Source of the DNA: Omphiscola glabra
Taxonomy: Eukaryota > Mollusca > Gastropoda > Lymnaeidae
Direction: 5' to 3'
Assembly (NCBI GenBank): GCA_964017045.1
Contig: OZ024794.1
Location: 6,670,329-6,734,328 of the forward strand
Length of the DNA: 64,000 nt
The translations under genes and the position numbers were made by a program. Shown here in pieces: positions 32,675 through 42,639 of this stretch. Under the pieces are notes generated by a model. The model ran no database searches and was not told the origin of the DNA. It saw nothing but the letters and a program-made list of their open reading frames with translations. Numbering within the stretch: position 1 is the stretch's first letter; the number at the start of each line of letters is the position of its first letter.

Positions 32675-33020
32675 ATAGGTCTTTGAATGCAGTGATAAGT
32701 CTTAAAATGCAGGAATAGGTCTTTGACTGCAGTAATAAGTCTTCCACTGCTGTAATACGTCTAGGAATGCATTGATTGCTCTGCAACTGCAGTAATAGAT
32801 CTACAAATGCTGTGATAGGTCTGAGATTGCAGTAAAAGGTCTACAAATGTAGTGATAGGTCTCCGATTGCAGTAATAGGTCTACTAATGCGGTAATAATT
32901 CAAAAATCAGTCTTCGACTGCAAAAATAGGTTTTTTGACTGCAGTTATAGATCTACGAATGTAGCGATAGGTCTTCGACTGAAGAAGTAGGTCTTCGACT
33001 GCAGAAATAGGTCTTCGCTA
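32675..33020. repeat. 20-bp degenerate minisatellite, about 17 copies
   Basis: Unit resembles ATAGGTCTACAAATGCAGTA. Copies alternate at several positions, suggesting an older 40-bp dimer. High divergence marks it as old. Confidence 0.85.
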
Positions 33021-33214
33021 TTGAGCACTACATGTTTTCTTTGCTTTGTTTGCTGAGCCGGGGTAAGTGTGTATGGTTATGACTGAGAACCACTGACTTG
33101 TTATTACTTGTTATGAACCAGAAGTACACGAGAAACTTTTATATGTTGAGACAGTCTTCTCTGTCAGTCAATGTTTGCAGTAGCGTTGTCTAGGGTACGG
33201 AAACCTGGTTTGGG

Positions 33215-33218
33215 TGGG

Positions 33219-33255
<37 letters not shown>

Positions 33256-33720
33256 GAATAGAGACAGAACAAGAAACGGGGAATAAGGAGAGAGAAAGAG
33301 ACACAGAGAGAGAAAGAGAGACTGGGAGAAAAGGAGAGATATTGAGAGAAATAGAGACACAGAGGAGAGACAACGAAACAGAGAGAGACAAGGAAAAAAG
33401 AGATGTAGAGAGAAGAGAGGAAAAAGAGACAGAGAGAGCGAGAGGGGGGAAGAAAGACAAAAAGAGAGAGAAAGACATACAGAGAGAGAGAGAGACAAGT
33501 CAAAAGAGAGAAAGAGAGAGAGTGAAAGATAGAGAGACAGAGAGAGAAATTGAGACAGGGATAGACAGAGAGATAGAGAGATACCAAGAGAGACATAGAG
33601 AGAGTGAGAGAGAGAGAAAGATAGAGGAACAGAGAGAGTATTGAGACAGAGAGACAGAGAGAGATCAAGAGAGACATGAGAGAGTGAGAGAGAGAAAGAG
33701 AAAGATAAAGGATGACAGAG
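33215..33720. repeat. GA/GACA-rich purine tract, about 500 bp
   Basis: Purine-rich plus strand (GAGAGACAGAGAG). ORFs up to 187 codons on the minus strand are composition effects. The 33021-33214 and 33721-33964 flanks show no gene. Confidence 0.93.
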
Positions 33721-33964
33721 AAAAATATCAAGTTAAATATTAAGCTAAATTTATTGCTGCGATATTAACTCAGACATCTCTCACATAAAGAGAGAGAAAG
33801 AGTTTTTGTTTACATTTATTGGTCTCGTTTTTTAAATGTCCTCCTGGGAACACTATCGACCCTTGAATATTGTCTCTACCAGATGATAAAAGCACTCTGG
33901 CTGTTTATGAATACATCACATTACTACAACTCTTTTTAACTGTGTCAGTCCTACTCTTTATGGT

Positions 33965-34385
33965 ATCACATTCCCCATTTACAGTACATCACATTCCCCA
34001 CAGAGAGGGAGAGAAAGAGAGACAGAGACATAGAGAGAGTGCTCCGTATGGCAGCACATTCCCCACAGAGAGGGAGAGAAAGAGAGACAGAGACACAGAG
34101 AGAGTGCTCCGTATGGCAGCACATTCCCTACAGAGAGGGAGAGAAAGAGAGACAGACATAGAGAGAGTGCTCTGTATGGCAGCACATTCCCCACAGAGAG
34201 GGAGAAAATGGAACAGAGACATAGAGAGGGTGCTCCGTAATGGCATCACATTCTCCACAGAGAGTGAGAGAAAGAGAGACGGAGACACAGAGAGAGTGCT
34301 CCGTATGGCAGCACATTCCCCTCTGAGAGGGAGAAAAAGAGAGACAGAGACATAGAGAGAGTGCTCCGTATGGCATCATATCCCC
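33965..34385. repeat. 65-bp minisatellite, about 6 copies
   Basis: Each unit joins a GA-rich half (GGGAGAGAAAGAGAGACAGA) to a unique half (GTGCTCCGTATGGCAGCAC then ATTCCCC). The unique half is an inverted repeat (GTGCT..AGCAC). The GA half resembles the tract at 33215-33720, so the array may have grown from its right side. Confidence 0.94.
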
Positions 34386-34935
34386 CAGGTCCAGGTTTTC
34401 CCAGTTACATGTTCAAGTCCCTGGTGTTTACTGCGACTTGAGAAAAGAGATTTGGTTGGGACGCCACTGTTTTGGGGCAGTTGGTAGAACAGTTCTGCTA
34501 ACTTTAGATTTTTACTTCAAAACCATGTTTTCCAAAACTACAAAAAAGGTTACCCGCCAAACGGTACGTGGTCCCCCAGGCTGGGAAATCCTATGAGGTC
34601 AAAGCCAAGGATTTATATTGATAGAGATGGGATTGAAAGGATGGTCCCTGACTTTATTAGCAATCGACATGGGAAACCCCGAAGGGTAAAAGGAAGACTA
34701 CGTCCATAGACCCCGGGAAATCCTGGCCATTATTAGTCACCCAGTCTTCGAGTTGGGGGTTTGGTGTGTGGGGGGGGGGGGTGGGTTTGTTCATGGCTAA
34801 TTAAAAACTTGATAGCGTGGTAAATGGGACGGGACTGGTTATAATGAAACTTGATATGAGGACACAGATACTGTTAAGTTAGTCTAGATTATATAAACCA
34901 AGTTGTCTCTACACAGATGTGTTATACTTTCCTAC
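34386..34935. other. Unique sequence, no gene supported
   Basis: Contains GGGAAATCCT at 34585 and 34715 and a G-run at 34769-34780. I looked for retroelement motifs here and found none I could defend. Confidence 0.35.
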
Positions 34936-35115
34936 TTACTTATGCGCCTCACTCCGTCTGCGTAGGCCGTCCACAAGAATTTCCGTTCATCGCGGTCTTT
35001 TGCTTTCCTTTCCAGTTGCTTCTAGGTGTCTCCCATACTTTGTGTGCCTAACTCTAGCTCGCGTCTCCATGTATTCGTAGGACTTCCTCTCTTTCTTTTT
35101 CCCTGTGGATTCCAT

Positions 35116-35250
35116 GTCTGGTGATGTTATCTGGTGATGTTATCTGGTGATGTTATCTGGTGATGTTATCTGGTGATGTTATCTGGTGATGTTATCTGGT
35201 GATGTTATCTGGTGATGTTATCTTTTGATGTTATCTGGTGATGTTATCTG
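35116..35250. repeat. 13-bp tandem expansion inside the LINE
   Basis: About ten copies of TCTGGTGATGTTA. The related element at 58770-58795 has a single TCTGGTGGTGCTATCTGGGG at this point, so the array arose within the ORF after insertion. Confidence 0.9.
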
Positions 35251-35389
35251 GGGGATTGCGGAGAGTGTGTTCTATCCAGCTCCATATTTTTCTTCTGATG
35301 TCTTTGTCAATAGGCTCCTGGTATGTCATTTCCAGTAAGCCTTTGTTGGTGATGGTGATTGGCCATGTGATGTTCAGGATCTTTCAAGG

Positions 35390-35577
35390 CAAGGGTTTGC
35401 AACCTGTGGGTCGCGACCCCTTTGGGGGTCGAACAACCCTTACACAAGGGTCGTCGAAGACCATCGGAAAACACATATTTACAATGTAGCAACGAAGATA
35501 ATTTTATGGTTGGGGTTCACTACAACATAAGGAGCTTCATTAAAGTGTCGCAGGATTAGGAAGGTTGAGAACCACTG
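35390..35577. mobile_element. SPIN-like non-autonomous hAT element, copy 2 (188 bp)
   Basis: Starts CAAGGGTTTGCAACCTGTGG and GTCGCGACCCCTTTGGGGG, and ends AAGGTTGAGAACCACTG. Same family as 23552-23747. The 8-bp target copies are TTTCAAGG (35382-35389) and TTCTAAGG (35578-35585). The uninterrupted LINE at 58929 reads TTTCTAAGGCA, which shows TTCTAAGG is the original site and the left copy has mutated. It is younger than the host LINE. Confidence 0.9.
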
Positions 35578-35760
35578 TTCTAAGGCAAGTGTTTATGAAC
35601 GTCTCTACTTTTATGCGTCGTGCTTGCGGTGGTTCTCCAAGTTTCAGCTCAATAGAGTAGGAATGTTTTAAAATTTGTGTGAAAAATTCTGACTTTGGTT
35701 TGCAGAGTCAGCTTCTTTGACTCATATATTTTCTTTAATATCACAAATGTTGACCTAGAC

Positions 35761-36324
35761 TTTACAATGTATTGATTCAACACATGTTATGAGAGAGATG
35801 AAATGGCTCAGATGGCACCATACAATTCATGTCACATCGAGTTCTCGAATGTGGTAGTTGTTTGTGTAAACTCACTTAACTCAGAACAGCTGATCCTCAC
35901 TTTCCTTCTTGTCATACGCCGATTGGACTAATGTTACCAGTCACTGGAAAACCACTTCTGTCTAAAGGATGCTTCTGTCGGAGCTGTCTGCAACGTCAGG
36001 TTTCTATTTAACTCATACGTCTATATAATCTGCACCAGGCCTCTTTGGGTCTTACGCCGTTTTGCTTTACCTGGTGCTGTCAAGGCTGGTGAGCTTGGTG
36101 GTATTCTGCAAACACGATCCTGTAAGCTCTAGGGTCGCTCCTGGATTAGGATGATATTAGCTGCATTCACCTTACACTTTTGTGAAATACTAGGACCATA
36201 CAGTATTTGTAAATTGTTCTTCTGCAAGCCCAGATTGTGGGCGCAACAAACCATTTCCCCAGCCAAAATACAATACGAACTAACATAAGCTGAGAGACAA
36301 TGATTTACACGACCAGGTAAAGAT
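35761..36324. other. Unique sequence, no gene supported
   Basis: A 67-codon minus-strand ORF (36129-36332) shows no recognisable domain. Confidence 0.35.
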
Positions 36325-36500
36325 AGTAACAATTAAACAACCCTTAAAAACAAAGTTTTTCACATAAATCTGAAAATTTGATGTTTGAATTTTTGGTGGT
36401 AGGGCTTTTTAAGATAGACTGAGTTGTTTCAGATCGAAATTATGATGGGAAGTGGGGCAATTAACCCTCCAAAGATTTTTTCCGCCACAAAGAAATAAAC
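36325..36500. repeat. Dispersed repeat R1, copy 3 (internally deleted)
   Basis: Begins TTAAACAACCCTTAAAAACA like copy 2 (37384), then jumps to GGGCTTTTTAAGATAGACTG and ends AAGTGGGGCAATTAACCCTCC with AAGATTTTTTCCGCCAC. The central section present in other copies is missing. Confidence 0.65.
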
Positions 36501-37379
36501 GAACAGTTAGGGGAGCCAAAATGTGCTTTGATATTATTTTATTGATGAAAATAATGGCTTTGAGCGTTGCAAAAAAAAAAAAGGGAGGCACTTTAAAATC
36601 AATCTTGTCATCGGGCGCAAAAAAATGGCAGGGATCCTTTGAAAAAAGGCAGGAGACACCCTAAAGTCACTCGATTGCTGTGAAGTCATAAACTAAGGTC
36701 ATATCTGGTTCCCTCAGTTGAAACATATTCTATGGAATCAATATCACAAGCGCGCACAAGTCATTGAACGAAAATACAGAAGTGGCGATGAAGTCATCCG
36801 TACCACTTATTTCATTAATTCACCGGGCCATTCACCATTCAAGCCCGTAATGCCGTATTAAACCCTATAAGGAAAACCATTTCTAATAGAATTCATGGAG
36901 CACCGAGATCTTTTTGTCTGCAGATTAATTTCTCGGCACAAAAGACGAGGTCTACACCATGGTTCACCTTGGTCTTTCTCATCTAATGGCCAGTTTTTAC
37001 CCCATTTCCGGATATACGATTAAAAAAAATTCTTACAAGAAATAATTCACATCGTCTAGTCCCGTTTATAAAACAAGGGTTCTGAATCTGTTGACTGGGA
37101 TCCCGAACCCTGATGTAAAAGAAAACAACAGTAACTGATGGGACAGTTCATCGACAAGGGGAAAAAACCAACAATCCACTTTAGACTTGGTATTTCACTT
37201 AGTTACAATCTCACTTTTTTCTCACTGAGTATTTTCTAAACTTGTCATTTTAGTCAAAAGTTCAAATAGAAATGTATCAATCAATCAATATAATTCTCTA
37301 GCTATGAAAGAAAGTATGGGGTAATGGTAAAATCAAGAGCTCGCAAAAAACATTAAGATCGTGGCGCTAAATGAGACTC
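36501..37379. other. Unique sequence, no gene supported
   Basis: About 880 bp without recognisable repeats or coding signal. Confidence 0.35.
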
Positions 37380-37770
37380 TTAATTAAACAACCCTTAAAA
37401 TCAAAGATTTTCGTATAAATCCTTTTTATAAAATGTCGAGCAATGGAGGGTGGGGGGGGGGGGCTGAAAATTGGACAAAACATGAATACAAGTAACGCAC
37501 CAAACGCACTTACGATATATTTTTAAAGAGAATCTCATTTAGTTCAACTATTGGGACTTTAATTTCTTGAATTCAGTGTCATCATATTTCCTTCATCTTC
37601 CCCTATCAGCAGCTTCTGTGGGTTTTTTCTTTGGGTAGGGCTAAAAATTTGATAGACTGTGTTGTCATCGGCAAAGAGTCTATGTGCCAAGTTTCAGCAC
37701 TGAAGGTTGCCGGGAAGTGGGTCAATTAGCCGTCCGAAGATTAAGCCAACCAGAAACACACGAACAAAAT
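37380..37770. repeat. Dispersed repeat R1, copy 2
   Basis: The best-preserved partner of copy 1. It has TTTTCGTATAAATCC, a G-run at 37452-37463, ACCAAACGCACTTACGATAT, TTGTCATCGGCAAAGAGTCT, ATGTGCCAAGTTTCAGCACT and AATTAGCCGTCCGAAGATTA. It ends near GCCAACCAGAAACACACG. Confidence 0.7.
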
Positions 37771-38574
37771 TAATATAAAGGATTTACAAATATTGCAATT
37801 TTCTTTTGTTTTACGAAAACAGTGTAAAAGGGGGGTGGGCCAATAGAATATTGATATATGTCAGGGGCGTAAAAAAATGTGTGGTGGCTCACCTGGGGGG
37901 GGGGGGATAGCACTAATTTGGAATCTCAACAAGTGTGTTACTGGAATGCATGTTTTTTAAAGTAACTTTAGTACATGGCAACATCACACATTGCCGCCGC
38001 CGTAGCTTGGATATAATTACTAGTACTGTAAACATCGTAGAGTGTATGAATCAATCCTAGGTCTGTAAATGAATTTGACTGGAAGTACTGTAGACATCGT
38101 AGTGTGCACGCATCAATCCTAGTTCTGTAAATGGATTTGACTGGACAGCGCGACGTCTTTGTTATAGATAAATATAACTGGCCGACCTGCCAACCGCTAC
38201 TGCAGCCAAGTCGACAAATGTTGACTCTGTAGCCCTTAAGTTACAAAACACCAGGGGCGTCTCTCTCCCATTTCCACCCTCTATGCTTAGACGCCCCTAC
38301 ACAACGATGACTGGATCCAAGTCAAAGAATTATAAACAGTCAAACTACCAGCCTATAAGAAACTGTCAAAGTGTGGAGCTTGTGTCCAAACGGTTCAACA
38401 TTTTTAGTCTACGAGAAAGGTTGAGCTCTGACATATTTTTTGAGCTCTGACATATTTTTTGAGCTCTGAAATATTTTTTGAGCTCTGACATATTTTTTGA
38501 GCTCTGACATACCCCAACTTCTTTTTTCTTTCCCAGCTGCAGTCTGAGTTAGTCACATCGCAGAAAGCCACGTA
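37771..38574. repeat. Mixed stretch with a 62-bp dimer, a small inverted repeat and a 19-bp array
   Basis: A 62-bp unit (AGTACTGTA.ACATCGTAG, ATCAATCCTAG.TCTGTAAATG) occurs twice at 38022-38146. A 46-bp inverted repeat (AGGGGCGTCT and AGACGCCCCT) lies at 38253-38298. Five copies of TGAGCTCTGACATATTTTT lie at 38421-38515. A G-run is at 37897-37908. No gene is supported. Confidence 0.75.
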
Positions 38575-38945
38575 AACCCTATTAGAGGGCGTCTGTGAAA
38601 CACCTACGCGTCCCCCCTGGGGTGGGAATGTGGATCAGTGACGTAAAACGTATCCATCCCCGCCCTAGAAAGTCCAGCCCGGTTGCTGTGTCAAAGCAAC
38701 ACCCCGGCCGGCCAGGTTTTCCTTCTCTGGTGCCGTGTCTCTCTCGCATAGTCAATCCAGTGGAAGTGTGGGTGAGGCTGTCTCGGGGCGGAATGCTCCC
38801 GGCGTGCCGCTTCGTGGCCCGACTGGAATAAAGACTAATGGGGAGAGTAGTTGATGGGCAGTTGAGTTTAGCGGAGGGTCCTTTGGGGAAGACTTCATGA
38901 GCTTCGGCTCGATGGTTTACTGTTTTTCTAAAGTAGATTAGATTA
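38575..38945. repeat. Dispersed GC-rich repeat R2, copy 2
   Basis: Partner of 28996-29365; landmarks are given there. An ORF of 78 codons (38595-38831) is not conserved in the other copy, so I do not call it a gene. Confidence 0.65.
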
Positions 38946-39111
38946 GTAGCTAGGGTACCATTGATTAACTGTTAAACAATTTGAGGACCACTGATTGACT
39001 ATTAAATAACTTGAGGATCATTGATCTAAGTATAAAATCACTTCAAGCTATTAGTTTCAAGGAAAGATGATTGAGGATTTGTTTTTTAAATTCGCCAAGT
39101 TTTGTAGCCTG

Positions 39112-39146
<35 letters not shown>

Positions 39147-39151
39147 GTCCC

Positions 39152-40866
39152 TTAGTCGTTGGACCGTTGGGGCGCCACAGATGACATGAAAACTATCCTT
39201 CTCCATTCCTCTCTGTCTTCTGCACTGCGTACAGCATTGCCTAGTTTTAATCCCGTCCACTCCTTGATGTTATCTTCCCATCTTTTCTTTGTCTTCCTCG
39301 TCTTCTCCCTCCTATAGTTGTGCCCTGCATGATTTCTTTGGCGAGCCCTTGTTTCCCTTGTTATGTGGCCAAACCATTCAAGTTTTCGCTTTTTTACCAA
39401 CACCAGGAGGTCATCATACTGCCCAATTGCTTTACGAATCCTTTCTTTCACTTGATTGTTGGTGATGTGGTCTCTATAGCAGATGCCAATAATGCTTCTG
39501 AAACATCTAATCTCCATCGCCTTTATTTTCCTTTCGAGTTCTGCTGTTAATGTCCAGGACTCACAGGCATACAAGAAAATGGAGAGGACTAGTGAGCGCA
39601 TCAGCCTGATTTTGGTGCTTGGGGCTATATTTTTGTCATTCCATATTTTCTTGAGCCTCTTTAGTGCTGTTATGGTCTGCGCAATTCTGGCCATCAATTC
39701 GGGCTTGGAGCCTTCTTCTGAAACAATTGTTCCTAGGTATTTGAAACTGCCAACTGTCTCTAGTCTTTCTTCCCCGACCTTAATTTCAGTGACGATGCCA
39801 GTGGTGGTGTTCGTCATCATTTTTGTCTTTTCTGCATTGATTTGCATGCCAAAGGACGATGAAGTCTTGTCGAGACGCTTTACAAGGTTGGCTAGCTCTT
39901 CTTTGCTTCCGGCCAGTCCGTCTATATCATCCGCAAAGCGTAGGTTGGTGATTGTTCTGCCACCATTGCTGACTGTTCCTACATGCGTTTCCAGTGCATC
40001 TGACATAATTCTTTCTAAGAAGATGTTGAACAGGGTGGGGGAGAGCAAGCACCCTTGTACTCCAACCGTGGTCCTGAACCATTATCTGATGTTATTGTTG
40101 AAGAAGCCTGCACTGGTGGCCTTATAATAGAGGCTGCATATCATTCTGGTTAGGTTTGTGTTGATGTTATAGTACCTCATGGTGGCCCATGAAGCAGCAT
40201 GCCAAACCCTGGCGAATACCTTCTTGAAATCCACAAAGACGTGCTATAGGTTTTGTTGGTGTTGAGCATATTTCTCACATAGTATTCGGAGATTTAAGAT
40301 CTGTTCAGTAGTGCCACGTCCTTGCCTGAAGCCCGCCTGTTCTTCAGCAATGATTCTGTCGGCATATGGTCTTAGTCGGTTCAGTATGACCTTCAGCATG
40401 ACCTTGCTTGGGTGGCTTATTATGCTAATGGTGCGATAGTTTTGACATAGCTGTAGGTTAACTTTCATGGGGAGGGTGATGATGAGAGATTGGGTCCATG
40501 AATTTGGGCCATTCCCCTGTCTGCCATATTTCGTTGCAAATATTGGTTAGGGCATTGCTTCTCAAACGTTTTAGTATGGCGGACCGGCAGGAGTTTTTTC
40601 CATTGCACCAGGGACCGGTGCACTATTTTTCTTGTACTGACGTTGTAGCAAAATGAGTTTTCTTGAAAACTTCTGCGGACCGGCGGATGATGGCCCACTG
40701 ACCGGCACCGGTCCGCGGACCACCACTTTGAGTAGCACTGGGTTAGGGCATTTATCATTGCTTCTCCTCCTTGTTTCACCAATTCGGCAGGGATATTATC
40801 CACTCCTGCGGCCTTTCCTATTTGGAGTGCTTGGACTGCTGCTTCTACTTCTGCGCGGAGAATACA
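39152..40866 (-). pseudogene. RTE-type reverse transcriptase, truncated and frameshifted
   Basis: Reading on the minus strand, in order: LQIGKAAGVDNIPAELVKQG (40780-40860), interrupted by the hAT insertion; QNYRTISIISHPSKVMLKV and AGFRQGRGTTEQI (40245-40468); FKKVFARVWH in another frame (about 40195-40225); GCLLSPTLFNIF (about 40010-40055); the catalytic box FADDI (about 39925); INAEKTKMM; YLGTIVSEEG; and a C-terminal region with WFGHITRET (from 40048 down to 39152, 298 codons open). The order is the RT finger-palm-thumb series of RTE-clade LINEs. At least two frameshifts and a stop near 40080 break it. The N-terminal apurinic-type endonuclease is absent. It is not expected to be active. Confidence 0.88.
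40553..40740. mobile_element. Non-autonomous hAT element (188 bp), different family from SPIN
   Basis: Starts CATTGCTTCTCAAACG with GGCGGACCGGCAGGAG, and ends GGACCACCACTTTGAGTAGC ACTG. The ends are imperfect inverted repeats. The 8-bp target duplication GGTTAGGG is perfect (40545-40552 and 40741-40748), and removing one copy restores the LINE reading TTGGTTAGGGCATTTATC. There is no ORF. It shares GC-rich 'GGACCGG' motifs with other animal hAT MITEs. Confidence 0.88.
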
Positions 40867-40874
40867 GTAGCCTG

Positions 40875-41138
40875 GTACGTGGCTTAATAAACAATTTTGT
40901 AGAGGACAGGGATATATATAATTTGAGAAACCTTGGATTAGATGGTTTGTTTTTTAGAACCTTTTCGTGTCACGTGCGTGTATCACGTACTAGTTCCCGC
41001 CATGAATTTATTTTTAAACAATTTTTTTGAATTGAAGAAAAAAAAAGAAACAGCCAGGTGATGGTGAAAACGAGGCTGCGATCAAACAAGTGGCTGGAAA
41101 TATCGAAGTCCACCTACTTCCTGTAATTATTGTTTGTA
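40875..41138. other. Unique sequence, no gene supported
   Basis: Contains CACGTGCGTGTATCACGTAC (40976-40995), a local near-palindrome. No other feature. Confidence 0.35.
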
Positions 41139-41695
41139 TTGATCTCTTCGAGGAAAGAATCTTCTTTCAAATCTCTACCAATCTACCATTGTGGAAAGAA
41201 TCAACCGACATATCTGTACCCATCTACCATAGAGAAATGAATATTCTTTCATATCCCTACCCATCTACCATGGAGTAAAGATCTTCTTTTCATATCCCTA
41301 CTCATTACCATAGAGGAAAGAAGAATCTCCGTTCATGTAACTACCATCTACGACTGAGAAAAGAATATCCCTTCATATCCCTACCATCTACTTTTGATTG
41401 AAGAATCTCCCTTCATATCCCTACCCATCCACCAATGAGGAAAAATCATCCCTTCATATCCCTACCCATCCACCAATGAGGAAAGATCCTCCCTTCATAT
41501 CCCTACCCATCCACCAATGAGGAAAGATCCTCCCTTCATATCCCTACCCATTTACCAATGAGGAAAGATCCTCCCTTCATATCTCTACCATCTACTATTG
41601 ATAAAAGAATCTTCCATCATATCCCTAACCATCCACACTTGAGAAAAGATCTTCCCTTCATATCCCTACCCATCCACCAACGAGGAAAGACTTGT
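41139..41695. repeat. 41-bp minisatellite, about 13 copies
   Basis: Unit contains CCCTTCATATCCCTACCCAT followed by CCACCAATGAGGAAAGAT. The central copies (41400-41580) are almost identical, while both edges are degenerate. Confidence 0.94.
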
Positions 41696-41849
41696 TAACA
41701 AAATCAATGTTTTAATAACTTTTTGGGCTAGGGGTGATTTTGCTACGTACTTTACCGTTTCAATTCTCTCCAACACATAAGAATTACACATTTTTGTTGG
41801 GATGAGAAGACGTCTATAAACTATATAATCTAAACTGATTTAATAAACT

Positions 41850-42006
41850 CTCCAACACAAGACATATCCAGATTTTAATGTGAAGGGGTCTAGTCAGAGC
41901 ACTCTCCAACACAAGACATATCTAGATTTGTATGTGAGGGAGTCTAGACAGAGCAGTCTCCAACAAAAGACAAATCCAGATTTGTATGTGAGGGGGTTTA
42001 TTCAGA
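41850..42006. repeat. 55-bp minisatellite, left part cut off by the LTR-like element
   Basis: Three degenerate units (CTCCAACACAAGACATATCC, then TTTGTATGTGAGGG and AGTCTAGACAGAGC). They end at 42006 exactly where the LTR-like element begins, and the array resumes in phase at 42640. Confidence 0.9.
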
Positions 42007-42639
42007 TGTGACGTATCGCTATAATGTGTAGATAATTAAATCTCTTACATGACTATATGGCTCGCGACAGTACATAACAAAGGGAGATACCATTAATTTA
42101 TTATAGTAATAAAGAACGATATCGAAACTAGGGCCAATTACAAATAATAAATTATTAAGTTAACTTTACAAGAGAAAATCAAATAGAATAAAACTAAGGC
42201 TACAGTACATCGACGAACTGCTACCGGTACACTATTGGAAGGTGCACACACAAACACAGTAAATATAATGTACAAAATTCTACGATAAGTAGATGTCAGT
42301 CTATTAGTCTCGCTTGCTCGCCTCGAATCGCATACTCTGTCTCTATCTCCGTCTCGCAGTCCCGAGCGCATCTGTCAATCGACTTATTTATAGTCTTTCA
42401 TAGAAACTTTTCCATAAAGGGGTTACGCATTGTTTCTGTACCTCGACCTGTCTCGTAAGTTCTAATGAATTCTTATTCTAAAGACTATATACTATGTTTA
42501 CATGTAGTCGAGGTCAAAGGAGACAATTTATAATTAGGCCGCACCCCATCGCGTTACCAAACATGGGATCAGTCAAAGTTTATGCTCGAGAAAATATGAT
42601 GTAACCATGATGTAAACAAGGGCAGCTTCTACTGTAACA
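42007..42639. mobile_element. LTR-like element (633 bp) inserted in the 55-bp array
   Basis: Starts TGTGACGTATCGC and ends CTACTGTAACA, so it has TG..CA ends. The flanking 5-mers are TCAGA (42002-42006) and ACAGA (42640-42644); array units read ACAGA here, so the left copy has one change. It aligns along its length with units A and B at 23167-25498. Internal landmarks include CTTATTTATAGTCTTTC and ACCAAACATGGGATCAGTCA. Size, ends and 5-bp target repeat fit a solo LTR. No protein is encoded and no internal region of the parent element is present, so the superfamily is unknown. Confidence 0.6.

Larger units (their letters stand above)
34936..35760 (-). mobile_element. RTE-type LINE fragment (family B), with nested SPIN-like element
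   Basis: The minus strand aligns with the 3' segment of the element at 58561-60919 (58590-59110). Shared plus-strand landmarks are TAGGCCGTCCACAAGAATTT, CCTGTGGATTCCATGT, TTTGTTGGTGATGG and TATTTTCTTTAATA. It covers the C-terminal part of the reverse transcriptase protein only. It is 5'-truncated and disabled by stops, frameshifts, a 13-bp expansion (35116-35250) and a hAT insertion (35390-35577). I could not find its target-site duplication. Confidence 0.8.
39104..40874 (-). mobile_element. RTE-type LINE (family A), 5'-truncated, with target duplication and nested hAT
   Basis: Minus-strand element from 39112 to 40866, flanked by the 8-bp direct repeat GTAGCCTG (39104-39111 and 40867-40874). 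Its 3' end is a (TGA)n tail (39112-39146), typical of RTE-clade elements, which end in short tandem repeats. It carries only the reverse transcriptase and C-terminal domain; the endonuclease half is missing by 5' truncation. A 188-bp hAT element sits at 40553-40740. Confidence 0.88.

Noticed and set aside
34550..34730. Possible gypsy-type pol remnant
   Set aside because: I translated several frames and saw suggestive fragments but no ordered catalytic motifs, so I make no claim.
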